NCBI RefSeq assembly: GCF_000981385.1
Contig: NZ_LATZ01000131.1
Span: 1-64,000 of the forward strand
Reading direction: 5' to 3'
Length of the DNA: 64,000 bases
Source of the DNA: Bacillus sp. SA1-12
GTDB lineage: Bacteria > Bacillota > Bacilli > Bacillales > Bacillaceae
Below are positions 52,848 to 62,286 of this stretch, piece by piece (position 1 is the stretch's first letter; each line of letters opens with the position of its first letter). Both the position numbers and the translations under genes were made by a program. The notes under the pieces are model-generated. The model saw nothing but the letters and a program-made list of their open reading frames with translations. It had not been told where the DNA came from and made no database searches.

Positions 52848-53963
52848 CTATTCACCAATCGCTCCTTTGATTTCATAGAGGGATAGATCAAGTTCCAGTT
52901 GTTTTCCTATTGCCAGTTTCGCCAGTTCAGCACCTAGATACGGTCCGCTCGTTAACCCTGACGCTCCCAAACCATTTGCAAGCAAGACTCCTTTGACATT
53001 TGGGAGCTCACCAATCACAGGTAAAAAACCTGGTGTAAACGGCCTAAACCCTACTCTTGTTTCAAGCATCGTACTTTCAGCTAAACCTGGGGCCACCGTT
53101 AATGCCTTTTGAAAGATCTCGTTCATACCTCCTGCTGTTACTCGGTAATCCAGACCCGCCTCATCCTCATGTGTCGCACCTACCACCACTCGGCCAGCTT
53201 CAAATGCGAGGATATACTGGTTATTTGGCGGCATCACAACCGGCCAGCTGCTTGTGTCAGTATCAGGCATTTCGAGGTGGACGATTTGAGCCTTTTGAGG
53301 GGTGACTAAAAAATCAATCCCTATAGATTGAAGAAGATCTTTAGACCAAACACCACCAGTAATAATCACCTTATCCGCTTCTATGCTTTTGCCTTCCACC
53401 GTAATCCCCAGAACACGATCCTTTTTATGAATGAGGCTTGCATCCCCATTTATAACATTGACACCACGCTTCTTCGCGCCATTAATAAGTGCATCACGAA
53501 GAGCCCTGCCATTTACTCGTGCACCTCCGCTAACAAAAACAGAACCATATTCCTCTGCGATCGGAGGAAACAGCTTCCTTGTTTCAGATGGTGACAAGAT
53601 CGAAATTTCACCAATTTCAGGCGCCTCTTCCCGTCTCTTTCGTGCACGTTCTGCCATTCTTTCTAACTTCTCTGCATCTGTATGTAAACTAATGGCTCCT
53701 ACTCGCTTATAGCCCGTTTCCGTTTCACCGTCTGTTTCTAATTGTTTAATCAATTCAGGATAGTATCTTGCTCCACCTTTAACCAGCTTATACCATGCTT
53801 TGTTGCGGCGCTGTGTTAACCATGGGCAAACAATCCCCGCTGCTGCATCTGTCGCTTGTCCCTTGTCAAAACGATCGACTAATGTAACCTCGGCTCCTGA
53901 TAAACCAAGGTGATATGCGGTTGATGCGCCAAGAATACCTGATCCAATGACAATTATTTTCAT
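52848..53963 (-). CDS. FAD-dependent amino-acid oxidase/dehydrogenase (DadA-like)
   Basis: A 371-residue flavoenzyme of the DAO family. The FAD motif is IIVIGSGILGASTAYHLGLS at the N terminus, a second FAD-contact region is GGARVNGRALRDALINGA, and the C-terminal end is GVLLANGLGASGLTSGPYLG. It is close to D-amino-acid dehydrogenase and glycine oxidase; which one cannot be read. AGGTG precedes ATG 53963. It probably heads a two-gene unit with the downstream exporter. Confidence 0.88.
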   Translation of the reverse strand: MKIIVIGSGILGASTAYHLGLSGAEVTLVDRFDKGQATDAAAGIVCPWLTQRRNKAWYKLVKGGARYYPELIKQLETDGETETGYKRVGAISLHTDAEKLERMAERARKRREEAPEIGEISILSPSETRKLFPPIAEEYGSVFVSGGARVNGRALRDALINGAKKRGVNVINGDASLIHKKDRVLGITVEGKSIEADKVIITGGVWSKDLLQSIGIDFLVTPQKAQIVHLEMPDTDTSSWPVVMPPNNQYILAFEAGRVVVGATHEDEAGLDYRVTAGGMNEIFQKALTVAPGLAESTMLETRVGFRPFTPGFLPVIGELPNVKGVLLANGLGASGLTSGPYLGAELAKLAIGKQLELDLSLYEIKGAIGE

Positions 53964-54047
53964 CTACAACACCTTTTTCGTTTTATCTCACCGCTAAATC
54001 CAATCTTAACGGCAGTAATACCTTCCTTCAATATTAAAGTCAGCTTA

Positions 54048-54258
54048 GAAGTAAAGTAGGGGTAACTGCCCGTAAAGATCTGACGAAGGACAGGATGTCC
54101 AAGTCAGGCGCCAGCCACAGGACGTGGCGATGATTTATGCGTGATAAGTCTCAGCACAACCATCAGTGGGAAATTGGTCGATTAACATAGTCACGTCCCT
54201 AGCAAAGTCTGTACACGTACATCTACTACTTAGATAACTCCCCACGATAGAAGTCTCG
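54048..54258 (+). ncRNA. Structured repeat element, copy A
   Basis: The plus strand reads AGGGGTAACTGCCCGTAAA, CTGAC-gaa-GGACAggaTGTCC-aa-GTCAG, GCCACaggacGTGGC, GATGATTTATGCGTGATAAGTC, CAACCATC, TGGGA, then AACTCCCC and GAAGTCTCG. Nested stems are clear: CTGAC/GTCAG around GGACA/TGTCC, GCCAC/GTGGC, GATG/CATC, and possibly GGGG with CCCC closing the whole. Copy B (27976-28120, minus) shares the blocks in order. It is GC-rich against its AT-rich flanks and has no reading frame. Confidence 0.7.
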
Positions 54259-54310
54259 CTTTATTATATAAAATTTTTAAAGCGCACTCCATTTTCATTG
54301 GCAAAATAAA

Positions 54311-54331
54311 ATCCCTGCTGCCGAGCAAGGA
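54311..54331 (-). terminator. Terminator of the signalling operon
   Basis: On the minus strand CCTTGCT cggc AGCAGGG is followed by ATTTTATTTT, about 50 nt past the solute-binding protein stop. Confidence 0.7.
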
Positions 54332-54381
54332 AAGCAAATCGTGAGCATTTAATTGAGAGTACCTAGAACAATACAATTGTT

Positions 54382-55329
54382 TTATTTTAAGATCTTATTT
54401 AAAAACTCCTGCCGTTCCTTTGCATTCTCCTTAATAATGATGTCTACTCCACTATCTACTGTTTTTTCAACTTTCTCTCCTTTTACCACCCTCATTGCCG
54501 TTTCTACACTTAAGTAGCCCATATCATAAGGATTTTGTGCAACCGTTCCAGGGATGGTTTCATCTTCAATTAACTTGAGCATTTCGGTAATTGCATCAGC
54601 ACCAGTCACAGGCATTTTAATTCCATGCTGCTTTAACACCTCTAACGCATCCAACGCTGTTATGTCATTTGAAGCAATCACACCTTTTACCGTAGGATGG
54701 TTCTTTAAAATGGTTTTCATTGCTTCTTTGTTTTGCGCTGAACCGTTTAATTCTGTTATTTGTGCGGCAATTTCAATCCCTGCCGCTTCCAAACTCTTTT
54801 TCGCACCTTTTAATCTGTCACCTGAGACAGGACTGCTCATATCTCCGCCAATTAAGGCCACTTCATCCCCCGGCTGAAGCTGGGACGCTAATAATGCTCC
54901 TGCCTTTTTGCCTAAATCAAAGTTATCGGTACCAATATAGGCTGTTTTTCCCGTCCAAGGATCATCTGTATCTAACAGCATAACAGGAATACCTGCTGTC
55001 ACAAACTTCTCCAACGTAGGAATAATATCTCTTGGAACGATTGGCGAGACAATTAGTACTTCCGGCTTTTCTTTAAGAACCTGTTCCAATATCGTAATTT
55101 GTTCTTCAATTGTTCCCTTACGAGGCGCAAGCACTTTCCCGTCTATGTCAAAATCCTTAAAGCCCTTCTCTATGCCGGCTTTTAGAATTTCCCAATACTC
55201 GGTATTTAAATCCTTAAAAACAACAACTACTTTTGGCTTTTCATCAGCAAATGATTTCGTTATAAAACCAATAATAATAGCAGAAAAAATAATCGTTATA
55301 AGAAAAAGTAATTTGCGGTTTTTAATCAT
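54382..55329 (-). CDS. Membrane-anchored solute-binding protein (periplasmic-binding type I)
   Basis: A 315-residue protein. An uncleaved-looking N-terminal anchor (KNRKLLFLITIIFSAIIIGF) precedes a two-lobe sugar-binding domain like RbsB/LuxP (VVVVFKDLNTEYWEILKAGI, IPVMLLDTDDP, GVIASNDITALDALEVLKQH). There is no lipobox Cys. No ABC permease is nearby; it is the last gene of a signalling operon, behind GAGGGGAGGG and overlapping nothing. It may deliver a ligand to a sensor kinase rather than to a transporter. Confidence 0.88.
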   Translation of the reverse strand: MIKNRKLLFLITIIFSAIIIGFITKSFADEKPKVVVVFKDLNTEYWEILKAGIEKGFKDFDIDGKVLAPRKGTIEEQITILEQVLKEKPEVLIVSPIVPRDIIPTLEKFVTAGIPVMLLDTDDPWTGKTAYIGTDNFDLGKKAGALLASQLQPGDEVALIGGDMSSPVSGDRLKGAKKSLEAAGIEIAAQITELNGSAQNKEAMKTILKNHPTVKGVIASNDITALDALEVLKQHGIKMPVTGADAITEMLKLIEDETIPGTVAQNPYDMGYLSVETAMRVVKGEKVEKTVDSGVDIIIKENAKERQEFLNKILK

Positions 55330-55343
55330 TACACCCTCCCCTC

Positions 55344-57389
55344 TCATGAGGAAATACCTTCACTTTCACTTGATTGATTAAAACGAACGGAAAAAACTGT
55401 CCCCTGACTTCCTGTTTCTATATCAATTTCAGCATCGTGACGTTCAGCCACACTGTAGCAAATTGCTAATCCCAGCCCTGTTCCTGTCTCCTTTGTCGTA
55501 AAGAAAGGAGTACCGATTTTCTCCAACACTTCAGGGCTAATGCCTGTTCCTTGATCCTTTATTTGCAGAATGACAAAGTCACTTTCTGTAAATGTTTTTA
55601 TCGTAAGCTTACCTCCCGGTGACATCGCATCAAGCCCATTTAAGGCAATATTTAAGATAAGCTGGCGAATTTCTTTTTGATCTAAAAAAATCTCATGACA
55701 TTTACCTAAATCAAGAAAAATATGCTTACTTGATCTTAATGCCTCTGCTTGAATCAGCGGTGATAACGCTTCAATAATCGCATTGAGGTTTTGCTTCCTC
55801 TTAACACTGACTTTGTTTTTCGCCAAATTAAGAAATTCTGTTATGATCGAATTTGCTCGATTTAACTCTTCCAGCATCAAATCTACGATCTCATCAGGTA
55901 ACTTCCTGCAGTCATTCCTTGTTACTTGTAAAAATCCGTGAACAGTTGTCATCGGGTTCCGGATTTCATGGGCAATTCCTGCAGCCATTTCGCCGATTAA
56001 ATTCAAGCGATCTAATCGATACATCTCCTTCTCCAAGTGAACCCTTTCCGTAATATCCGTTAAAGCAATAAGCGCGCAGCGTTCCTGATGGATGTCAATC
56101 ATTTCAGTAGACAACAGTCCGACACGAATCTCCCCTCGCTTTGTTTTGTAGTTAATTTTTTTGTTGCGAATCACTTGCTCAAAATCAATCATTTCATCTG
56201 TTTTTTCGACAAACTTCTCGATATCAATCTTTTTATTGACCAATTCCTCATAGCTATAGCCAGTGAAATTTACCCAGCTTGCATTTACATCAATAAAAAC
56301 TTCCTGTTTCAGAGAAAAAATCCCCATTAAACTAGGACTGCATTCAAAAATCTTTTTAAATCTTTCTTGTGAATAATAAAGGTGCTCTGCAATCTTATTT
56401 CGTTCCTCAATCTCTTTTTGCAGCTTTTCATTCGCCTTTAAAAGTTCCAATGTTCGTTCCTCCACGATATGTTCCATATCATGAAGCCTTTGTTTTTTTA
56501 CTTCCTCGATTTGCTTTCGTTCTGTCACATCTCGTATTGTGCAAACAAAAATTTGTTGATCTTCAACTGTTGCTTCACCAATTTGAATATCTGCAGGAAA
56601 ATAACTCCCGTCCTTTCGTATAACATACGATTCAATAATCCTGCCTGAGGCTTGTTTGATGGAAGAAAAAATCGAAAATGTTGATTCATCTTCATAATCA
56701 CTCATCACCTTAAGAAACAGCATCACAACATGTTTTCCAATCAACTCGTCAGCTTCATAACCAAGCATGCCTTTTACTGCCGGGTTCACCGAGATGATAT
56801 ACCCTTGGTCATCAAAGGTGACGATTGTATCGATAATGGTCTCGCCAATGACCTTTGCTAATGCCTCAGTACGACGTAAATTCAATTTAGTTCGATCAAG
56901 TTTTTTATTTACTTCCATTAATTCGTCCGTACGTACTTGATCGGTTTGAATGATCGTTTCTTCGTGCTTTTGATGAATTTTAACGAATTGTTCTATTTTT
57001 TGTTTAAGAGTTTCCGGATGAAAGGGTTTAAATATATAATCAATAGCTCCGACAGAATACCCTTGTTGTACATGCTCGATATCTTGACTAATAGCCGTAA
57101 TAAAAATAATTGGGATATGCCGTGTTTTTTCCCGCGCCTTAATAAGCTTTGCGGTTTCAAAGCCGTTTAATCCCGGCATTTGAACATCAAGCAAAATAAC
57201 TGCAAAATCATGTTTAAGCATACATTTCAATGCTTCTTTTCCTGAATTTGCACTTACCAGGTTATAGTTTGGAGATATAAGAACAGCTTCCAATGCGAGC
57301 AGATTTTCAGGATGGTCATCCACCATTAAAATATTAACCTTTTTTGCAGGTAAACTATTTAATTTTTCGATAGATTTTTTCTGTTGCAT
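55344..57389 (-). CDS. Hybrid kinase: receiver, PAS, PAS, histidine kinase
   Basis: A soluble protein of about 681 residues without membrane segments. An N-terminal receiver domain (VNILMVDDHPENL, phospho-acceptor Asp in ILLDVQMPG, Lys in IFKPF) is followed by a PAS domain (VSPAVKGMLGYEADELIGKH-like region), a coiled coil and a second PAS (ASWVNFTGYSYEELVNKKID). The kinase has its His in MAAGIAHEIRNPM and ATP-binding boxes ILNIALNGLDA, DQGTGIS and GTGLGLA. ATG 57389 after CGGAG is preferred. It overlaps the CheR gene by 35 nt. It probably receives phosphate from, or relays with, the upstream hybrid kinase; the output partner is not in the window. Confidence 0.9.
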   Translation of the reverse strand: MQQKKSIEKLNSLPAKKVNILMVDDHPENLLALEAVLISPNYNLVSANSGKEALKCMLKHDFAVILLDVQMPGLNGFETAKLIKAREKTRHIPIIFITAISQDIEHVQQGYSVGAIDYIFKPFHPETLKQKIEQFVKIHQKHEETIIQTDQVRTDELMEVNKKLDRTKLNLRRTEALAKVIGETIIDTIVTFDDQGYIISVNPAVKGMLGYEADELIGKHVVMLFLKVMSDYEDESTFSIFSSIKQASGRIIESYVIRKDGSYFPADIQIGEATVEDQQIFVCTIRDVTERKQIEEVKKQRLHDMEHIVEERTLELLKANEKLQKEIEERNKIAEHLYYSQERFKKIFECSPSLMGIFSLKQEVFIDVNASWVNFTGYSYEELVNKKIDIEKFVEKTDEMIDFEQVIRNKKINYKTKRGEIRVGLLSTEMIDIHQERCALIALTDITERVHLEKEMYRLDRLNLIGEMAAGIAHEIRNPMTTVHGFLQVTRNDCRKLPDEIVDLMLEELNRANSIITEFLNLAKNKVSVKRKQNLNAIIEALSPLIQAEALRSSKHIFLDLGKCHEIFLDQKEIRQLILNIALNGLDAMSPGGKLTIKTFTESDFVILQIKDQGTGISPEVLEKIGTPFFTTKETGTGLGLAICYSVAERHDAEIDIETGSQGTVFSVRFNQSSESEGISS

Positions 57390-58212
57390 CAAATTCTCCG
57401 TAACAGTTTTCATAGCTAGTAAACTTTATCCCCTCTCTTTTACCCAGTCCAAGAAAACCAGATAAGCTTAAGCTATTGTAAAATAGCTTATGAACATCAT
57501 TTTGAAGACTCTTATTAAAATAGATTAAGACATTTCGACAAATAATAATGTCGAATTCGTTAAAGGAATGATCTGTTACTAAATTATGCTGGGCAAACAC
57601 GACGTTTTTTTGAAGAAAGGGATGAAAAAACACCTGATCGTCCACTGCCTTATAATACTCTGAAAAGGCTCGTTTTCCACCTGCTTCAAAATAGTTTTTC
57701 GTGTAACGCTGCATTCCATCTAAAGGAAACGTGCCCTTTTTTGCCTTTTCTAAAATAGTAGCATTTATATCTGTAGCAAAAATTCTTGCTTTTTCATAGA
57801 GCCCTTCTTCGTGTAAAAGAATCGCCATGGAATAAACTTCTTCACCCGATGAACAGCCGACATGCCAAATACGAATCTCAGGAAATTCCTTCATAATCGG
57901 AATCACTTTTTTTCGAATAGCCAAGAAGAAGTCTGGATCACGAAACATCTCCGTCACATTGATCGAAAAGTCTGATATCAGCCTCTCCATGACATTATGG
58001 TCCCGTAGAATCTTTTCCTGAAGGGCTGATATACTAGAAAGATTTTCTTTATTCACTCTATGGCAGATTCTCCTTTGAATAAAAGGAGATGCATAATTTC
58101 GAAAATCGTATCCATAATAGCGAAATACCGCTTCTAAAAGTAACTCTATTTCAATTTTTTCAATTTCATCTAGATCAGTTTTAACAGAGTTAATTGGAAA
58201 TAGTTTTGTAAT
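57355..58212 (-). CDS. CheR-type protein methyltransferase with apparent ATT start
   Basis: A SAM-dependent glutamate methyltransferase of 285 residues if started at ATT 58212. The N-terminal helical part (KIEIELLLEAVFRYYGYDFR) is needed for the fold and is in frame, but no ATG, GTG or TTG occurs between the preceding gene's TAG and GTG 58056, which would remove it. AAGGAGG lies 9 nt before the ATT. Catalytic motifs NVTEMFRDPDFF, IWHVGCSSGEEVYSMAIL and IIICRNVLIYFN are intact. It is sandwiched between two hybrid kinases like rsbM beside rsbK in the B. cereus group, so its substrate is probably the upstream kinase. Confidence 0.88.
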   Translation of the reverse strand: MTKLFPINSVKTDLDEIEKIEIELLLEAVFRYYGYDFRNYASPFIQRRICHRVNKENLSSISALQEKILRDHNVMERLISDFSINVTEMFRDPDFFLAIRKKVIPIMKEFPEIRIWHVGCSSGEEVYSMAILLHEEGLYEKARIFATDINATILEKAKKGTFPLDGMQRYTKNYFEAGGKRAFSEYYKAVDDQVFFHPFLQKNVVFAQHNLVTDHSFNEFDIIICRNVLIYFNKSLQNDVHKLFYNSLSLSGFLGLGKREGIKFTSYENCYGEFDATEKIYRKIK

Positions 58213-58215
58213 GTC

Positions 58216-60972
58216 CTAGCCCTCCTTCCTATAAAGCCAAACTTGCATAAGTGAGAATAATTGATCCAAATTAATCGGCTTACTAATATAATCAGTTGCA
58301 CCAGCGTTTAGGCATTCTTCACGGCTATGCTTCATGGCCTTTGCTGTGAGGGCAATGATTGGAATCGTGCTAAATTCATGTTTTTTGCGGATTCTGCGCA
58401 TGGCTTCAAATCCATCAATCTCGGGCATCATAATATCCATTAAAACTAAATCGGTATCTGGATTGTTTTGCAGCACTTCAATACCTTCACGGCCATTTTC
58501 CGCGACAATAATATCCATTTCATATTGTTCCAGCGCAATGGTTAATGCATATACGTTGCGAATATCATCATCGACAATCAAGATCTTCTTATCCTTAAGC
58601 ATTGATCTCCCATGCTGTTTCAGATTTTCGTCTTTTCTTGCCAGGTCTCCCTTATTTAATTGATACTGGTTCACTTCTAGACTGACAGCTGCTTCTTCAA
58701 AAGCAGAAGTTTCTTCGATCTTGTCAATTTGCTCAAAGTGTGGCAAGTATAATGTAAAAGTGCTCCCTTCGCCTTTCTCACTTCTGACCTCAATAAATCC
58801 GCCCAGCAGCTGGGCAAATTCTCTGCTTATAGAAAGACCTAGTCCTGTACCGCCATATTGACGGCTTGTCGTTCCATCCGCTTGTTTAAATGCATCAAAA
58901 ATCGTTTGTTGTTTATCTCTGGCAATGCCAATTCCCGTATCAATAACAGAGAAGGCTAACATATACTTTGTTTCTCGATCGACAGAATGGAGCCTTGTAC
59001 CAATTGCTTCTTTTCCAACCTTATGAACAACTAGGGACACACTGCCGCTTTCGGTAAATTTAAAGGCATTAGAAAGCAGATTTTTTAAAATTTGCTGAAG
59101 TCTTTGTTCATCTGTATAAAAACGATCTGGTACTTGTACAAGTTCAACAGAAAACTGGACTTGCTTCTGTCTGGCAATCGGAGAGAATTGACTTAAAATA
59201 TCGTCTCTTACCTGCTTGAGCTCTATTTCTTTAGGAACAACTTCCAATTTGCCTGATTCTACTTTTGCGAGATCCAAAATATCATTAATCAAGTGAAGCA
59301 AATCATTTCCTGACGAATAGATGGTCCGAATATATTCTTCTTGCTTTGATGTAAGATTTCCCTCACCATTTTCTGAGAGAATTTGTGCCAGAATTAGCAG
59401 GCTATTTAACGGTGTCCGAAGCTCATGGGACATATTAGCTAAAAACTCGGATTTATATTGGGAACTTAACTCTAGCTGTTGCGCCTTTTCCTCAAGAGCC
59501 TCTCGAACCTTTTCAATCTCTTTTTTCTTTTGTTCCGATGCTTCATATTGCTCTTCAAGCTTTTCATTCGTTGTCCTTAATTCCTCTTGCTGCAATTGCA
59601 ATTCCTCAGATTGAGCCTGAAGCTCTTCTGTTAAGGCTTGAGATTCTTGCAGCAGCCTTTCAACCCTCATCCTGTTTGAAATACTATTAAGCGTAATGCC
59701 GATAGTGCTGTTTACTTCTTCAAGCAGCTTTACCTGTGACGGAGTAAATGACTCAAAAGAGGCAATTTCGATGACTGCCAGGACATCGCCTTCAAATTGA
59801 ACCGGCAGAATAATAATATTTTTCGGTGCGCCTTCTCCCGTGCCTGAACGAACTTTTATGTAATGTTCGGGTACTTGGTTAAGCAGGATTGGCCGTTTTT
59901 CAACCGCACACTGTCCAATCAGCCCCTCGCCAAAACGAAAACGATCAAAGTCTTTCTCTTCTTGCGACAATGCATATGCTGCGATCCTTTTTAAATACGG
60001 ATGGCTTTCCTCTATCTCCTTGACATAGAAAGCGCCATGGCTTGCACTGACCATTGGGACAAGCTTCGCTATTAACAGCTCAGCCAACATCTGAATATTT
60101 TCAACCTCAGGATACATGGTGGATATTTCGGCAATCTTCGTCTTCAGCCAGCTATGTTCCTCCGCTTCTTCAACTAGCTTTTTCTCAAGCTTGCTATGCT
60201 CCTCTAACGCTCTGGCCATTTTATTAAAGGCTAAGGCAATTTCACCAATTTCATCTTTATAAAAAACCTCAATTCGAGGCAGTCTGCCAAAATCACTTGA
60301 TGTCACACGTTTCATAACAGAGGTTACATTATTAAGGTTTTTCGTCATGCGTTTAATCATATAAATTGTGTAGCTAATACCAATAGTTAAGCCAATGGCC
60401 AAATAAATATAAATCACCATGACAGCCCAATTATACGTTTCTCTCGATCTTAAAAGCTCATTTTTCATCTCTTGCTCCTGCAACCCATGGAGAAGCTCTG
60501 CAATTTGAAGCATCCTTTGTCTCGTAAGCTCTGCTTCATTCCATAGGGCAGGTTTAATTTCAACATTTTGATCAATCTTCCTAGCCGTCATCACCTGCTG
60601 TGCCAAGTTTTGATAGGACTCGTGCAAGGTTTTAAACTTTGCAATCAACTCCTGAGACTCTTCTTGTGTATCCTTTTTTTCCAGTGACTCAATGGCAAGC
60701 TGCATATTGATATGAGATTGCTCCCAAGCATTTGTCGCTTTTTGTCTATTTTCACTTGATTGTTCAGTTGTGATTTCTCTTAACTCTCTGCCTATATTAG
60801 ATGTCTCGTACTTAATATCTGAAGCCATATTAATTCTCTGATACAATTCATTCACAACAACATGCATATTAACTGTCGATTGTTCAAGCATATTCAATAA
60901 AATAACAACAATAATCGAAATTAATAGCAATAATGATCCAATACTCAGATAAAGCTTTGTTTTAAATTTCAT
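58216..60972 (-). CDS. Membrane hybrid sensor kinase with GAF and receiver domains (RsbK-like)
   Basis: A 918-residue sensor. Transmembrane helix 1 (about 5-28) precedes a helical extracytoplasmic CHASE3-like sensor (about 30-185), then TM2 (about 190-210), HAMP, GAF (about 285-440; GEGLIGQCAVEKRPILL) and a long coiled coil rich in Glu/Gln (about 445-505). The HisKA domain has LANMSHELRTPLN and the ATPase domain GTGLGLSIS. A C-terminal receiver follows (ILIVDDDIRN, Asp in LVLMDIMMPE). The order matches RsbK, which activates sigma-B in B. cereus, but no rsbY, rsbV, rsbW or sigB is here. GGAGG precedes ATG 60972. Confidence 0.92.
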   Translation of the reverse strand: MKFKTKLYLSIGSLLLLISIIVVILLNMLEQSTVNMHVVVNELYQRINMASDIKYETSNIGRELREITTEQSSENRQKATNAWEQSHINMQLAIESLEKKDTQEESQELIAKFKTLHESYQNLAQQVMTARKIDQNVEIKPALWNEAELTRQRMLQIAELLHGLQEQEMKNELLRSRETYNWAVMVIYIYLAIGLTIGISYTIYMIKRMTKNLNNVTSVMKRVTSSDFGRLPRIEVFYKDEIGEIALAFNKMARALEEHSKLEKKLVEEAEEHSWLKTKIAEISTMYPEVENIQMLAELLIAKLVPMVSASHGAFYVKEIEESHPYLKRIAAYALSQEEKDFDRFRFGEGLIGQCAVEKRPILLNQVPEHYIKVRSGTGEGAPKNIIILPVQFEGDVLAVIEIASFESFTPSQVKLLEEVNSTIGITLNSISNRMRVERLLQESQALTEELQAQSEELQLQQEELRTTNEKLEEQYEASEQKKKEIEKVREALEEKAQQLELSSQYKSEFLANMSHELRTPLNSLLILAQILSENGEGNLTSKQEEYIRTIYSSGNDLLHLINDILDLAKVESGKLEVVPKEIELKQVRDDILSQFSPIARQKQVQFSVELVQVPDRFYTDEQRLQQILKNLLSNAFKFTESGSVSLVVHKVGKEAIGTRLHSVDRETKYMLAFSVIDTGIGIARDKQQTIFDAFKQADGTTSRQYGGTGLGLSISREFAQLLGGFIEVRSEKGEGSTFTLYLPHFEQIDKIEETSAFEEAAVSLEVNQYQLNKGDLARKDENLKQHGRSMLKDKKILIVDDDIRNVYALTIALEQYEMDIIVAENGREGIEVLQNNPDTDLVLMDIMMPEIDGFEAMRRIRKKHEFSTIPIIALTAKAMKHSREECLNAGATDYISKPINLDQLFSLMQVWLYRKEG

Positions 60973-61458
60973 TTGGCCTCCGCGAATAATTTTTTTCATT
61001 ATCGTTTAATGATTATTTATAATATTTCAATATTCTGTAAATTACTTTTCCACTAGATAAATCTTTTTCAATTTATCTCTTAAAATTACATATTTTGCTT
61101 ATAATAATACTTTAAATCGCTGATTATCGTCTACCCATTATTTCATACAAGCAAATAGTCAAACGAACTTTTTTTCAACATAAAATGACAATTTATCTGT
61201 TTTCGAAAATTATATTAGTATATTAATATGGAATTTAATTAACAATAAAAAAAGAACCTAGATAGACAATTAGGTTCACCTTACACCAATATATTGGGCA
61301 CCCCATTACACTAAGTTCATTTTTCCCTTCTTGCTTGCGGAAGTAAGTATTATTTTTTAAAATCTTATACAATTCAATTTACCGTTTATTCATCCCTTTA
61401 ACAAAGCGTAAGGACCTGTCGTTTGTAATAAATTCCCAACAAATAATTCAACATCTTA
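60973..61458. other. AT-rich gap upstream of the signalling operon
   Basis: This 486-bp gap is AT-rich. Apart from the ECF terminator at 61247-61277 I see no gene or repeat. Promoter-like hexamers exist (TTTACA with TAAATA at about 61020-61050 on the minus strand), but none is convincing. Confidence 0.5.
61247..61277 (-). terminator. ECF module terminator
   Basis: On the minus strand GAACCTA...TAGGTTC is followed by seven T, about 180 bp past the ecfT stop. Confidence 0.8.
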
Positions 61459-62286
61459 TCAAAAGGGATTATAAAAACGATTCCCATCAAAGAACGTAAC
61501 GATAAGTGAAATGGATGAAATGACTCCGATCAGACATAATGCGAGATAGTCGTTTTTAGTAAATGGGCGCGCGCTATACCATGTTCGTTTATCCTTCTTC
61601 CCAAACCCGCGCAGCTCCATAACATTACTAATCGCTTCAATTCTATCCAAGCTCGAAAAGATAAGAGGCATAATGATTGATAACGCATTTCTCATACGTG
61701 CTGGAAGCTTTTCTTTTTTAGACATGTCAAGGCCTCGTGCCTGTTGTGAACGTGCAATATTTCTAAAATCCCTTTGAAGGTCTGGAATATATCGCAAAGT
61801 TAGCGATACAGCAAATGCAATTCGGTAGCTTATGCCAATTTTATTTAATGAAGCAGCAAATTCACTAGGATTTGTGGTTAAGATGAGGATAAGTGCTGCC
61901 GGAATGACAGTTATGTATTTTAACGTTAAATTAAATTGATAGAATAGTTGCTCAAGAGTTAGTTCATAACCTTTAGGCAACTCCACTAGTAGATGCTTTG
62001 ATCCATAAATTCCAACACCCTCCTGAGGTGAAAAGATATAAATGGCCACATTATTAATAAAAAGGAAGAATAGGATAAAACCTAACACAAAAGATATCTC
62101 GCTAAATTTAATTTTTGAAACAAGAAAGAGAAAAAAACTAATAAAAAGCAAGAAAAGGAGAATTCGTGTATCATATGTAAGCATAGCTGCAGTTGACCAA
62201 AAGAGAAAACAAATCAATTTCGTTGCACCTGTTAATCGATGTACTGGTGATTCTCGATCAATAAAAGACAGCATATTAACGGCCAA
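61459..62286 (-). CDS. ecfT: Energy-coupling factor transmembrane protein EcfT
   Basis: A protein of about 275 residues with five to six membrane helices and the two cytoplasmic coupling motifs of EcfT (SQQARGLDM and VMELRGFGK) that contact the ATPases. It carries energy from ATP hydrolysis to a vitamin-binding S component. The start is either TTG 62286, 8 nt after AAGGGGG and overlapping the ATPase gene by 11 nt, or ATG 62307; MLSFIDRESPVHRLTG is the usual family N terminus. The S component must lie outside the window. Confidence 0.9.
   Translation of the reverse strand: MAVNMLSFIDRESPVHRLTGATKLICFLFWSTAAMLTYDTRILLFLLFISFFLFLVSKIKFSEISFVLGFILFFLFINNVAIYIFSPQEGVGIYGSKHLLVELPKGYELTLEQLFYQFNLTLKYITVIPAALILILTTNPSEFAASLNKIGISYRIAFAVSLTLRYIPDLQRDFRNIARSQQARGLDMSKKEKLPARMRNALSIIMPLIFSSLDRIEAISNVMELRGFGKKDKRTWYSARPFTKNDYLALCLIGVISSISLIVTFFDGNRFYNPF

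Noticed and set aside
54085..54130. GGA-loop hairpins as CsrA-binding sites
   Set aside because: Two loops expose GGA, but the sequence is shared with copy B, where these hairpins are not preserved, so CsrA titration is unsupported.
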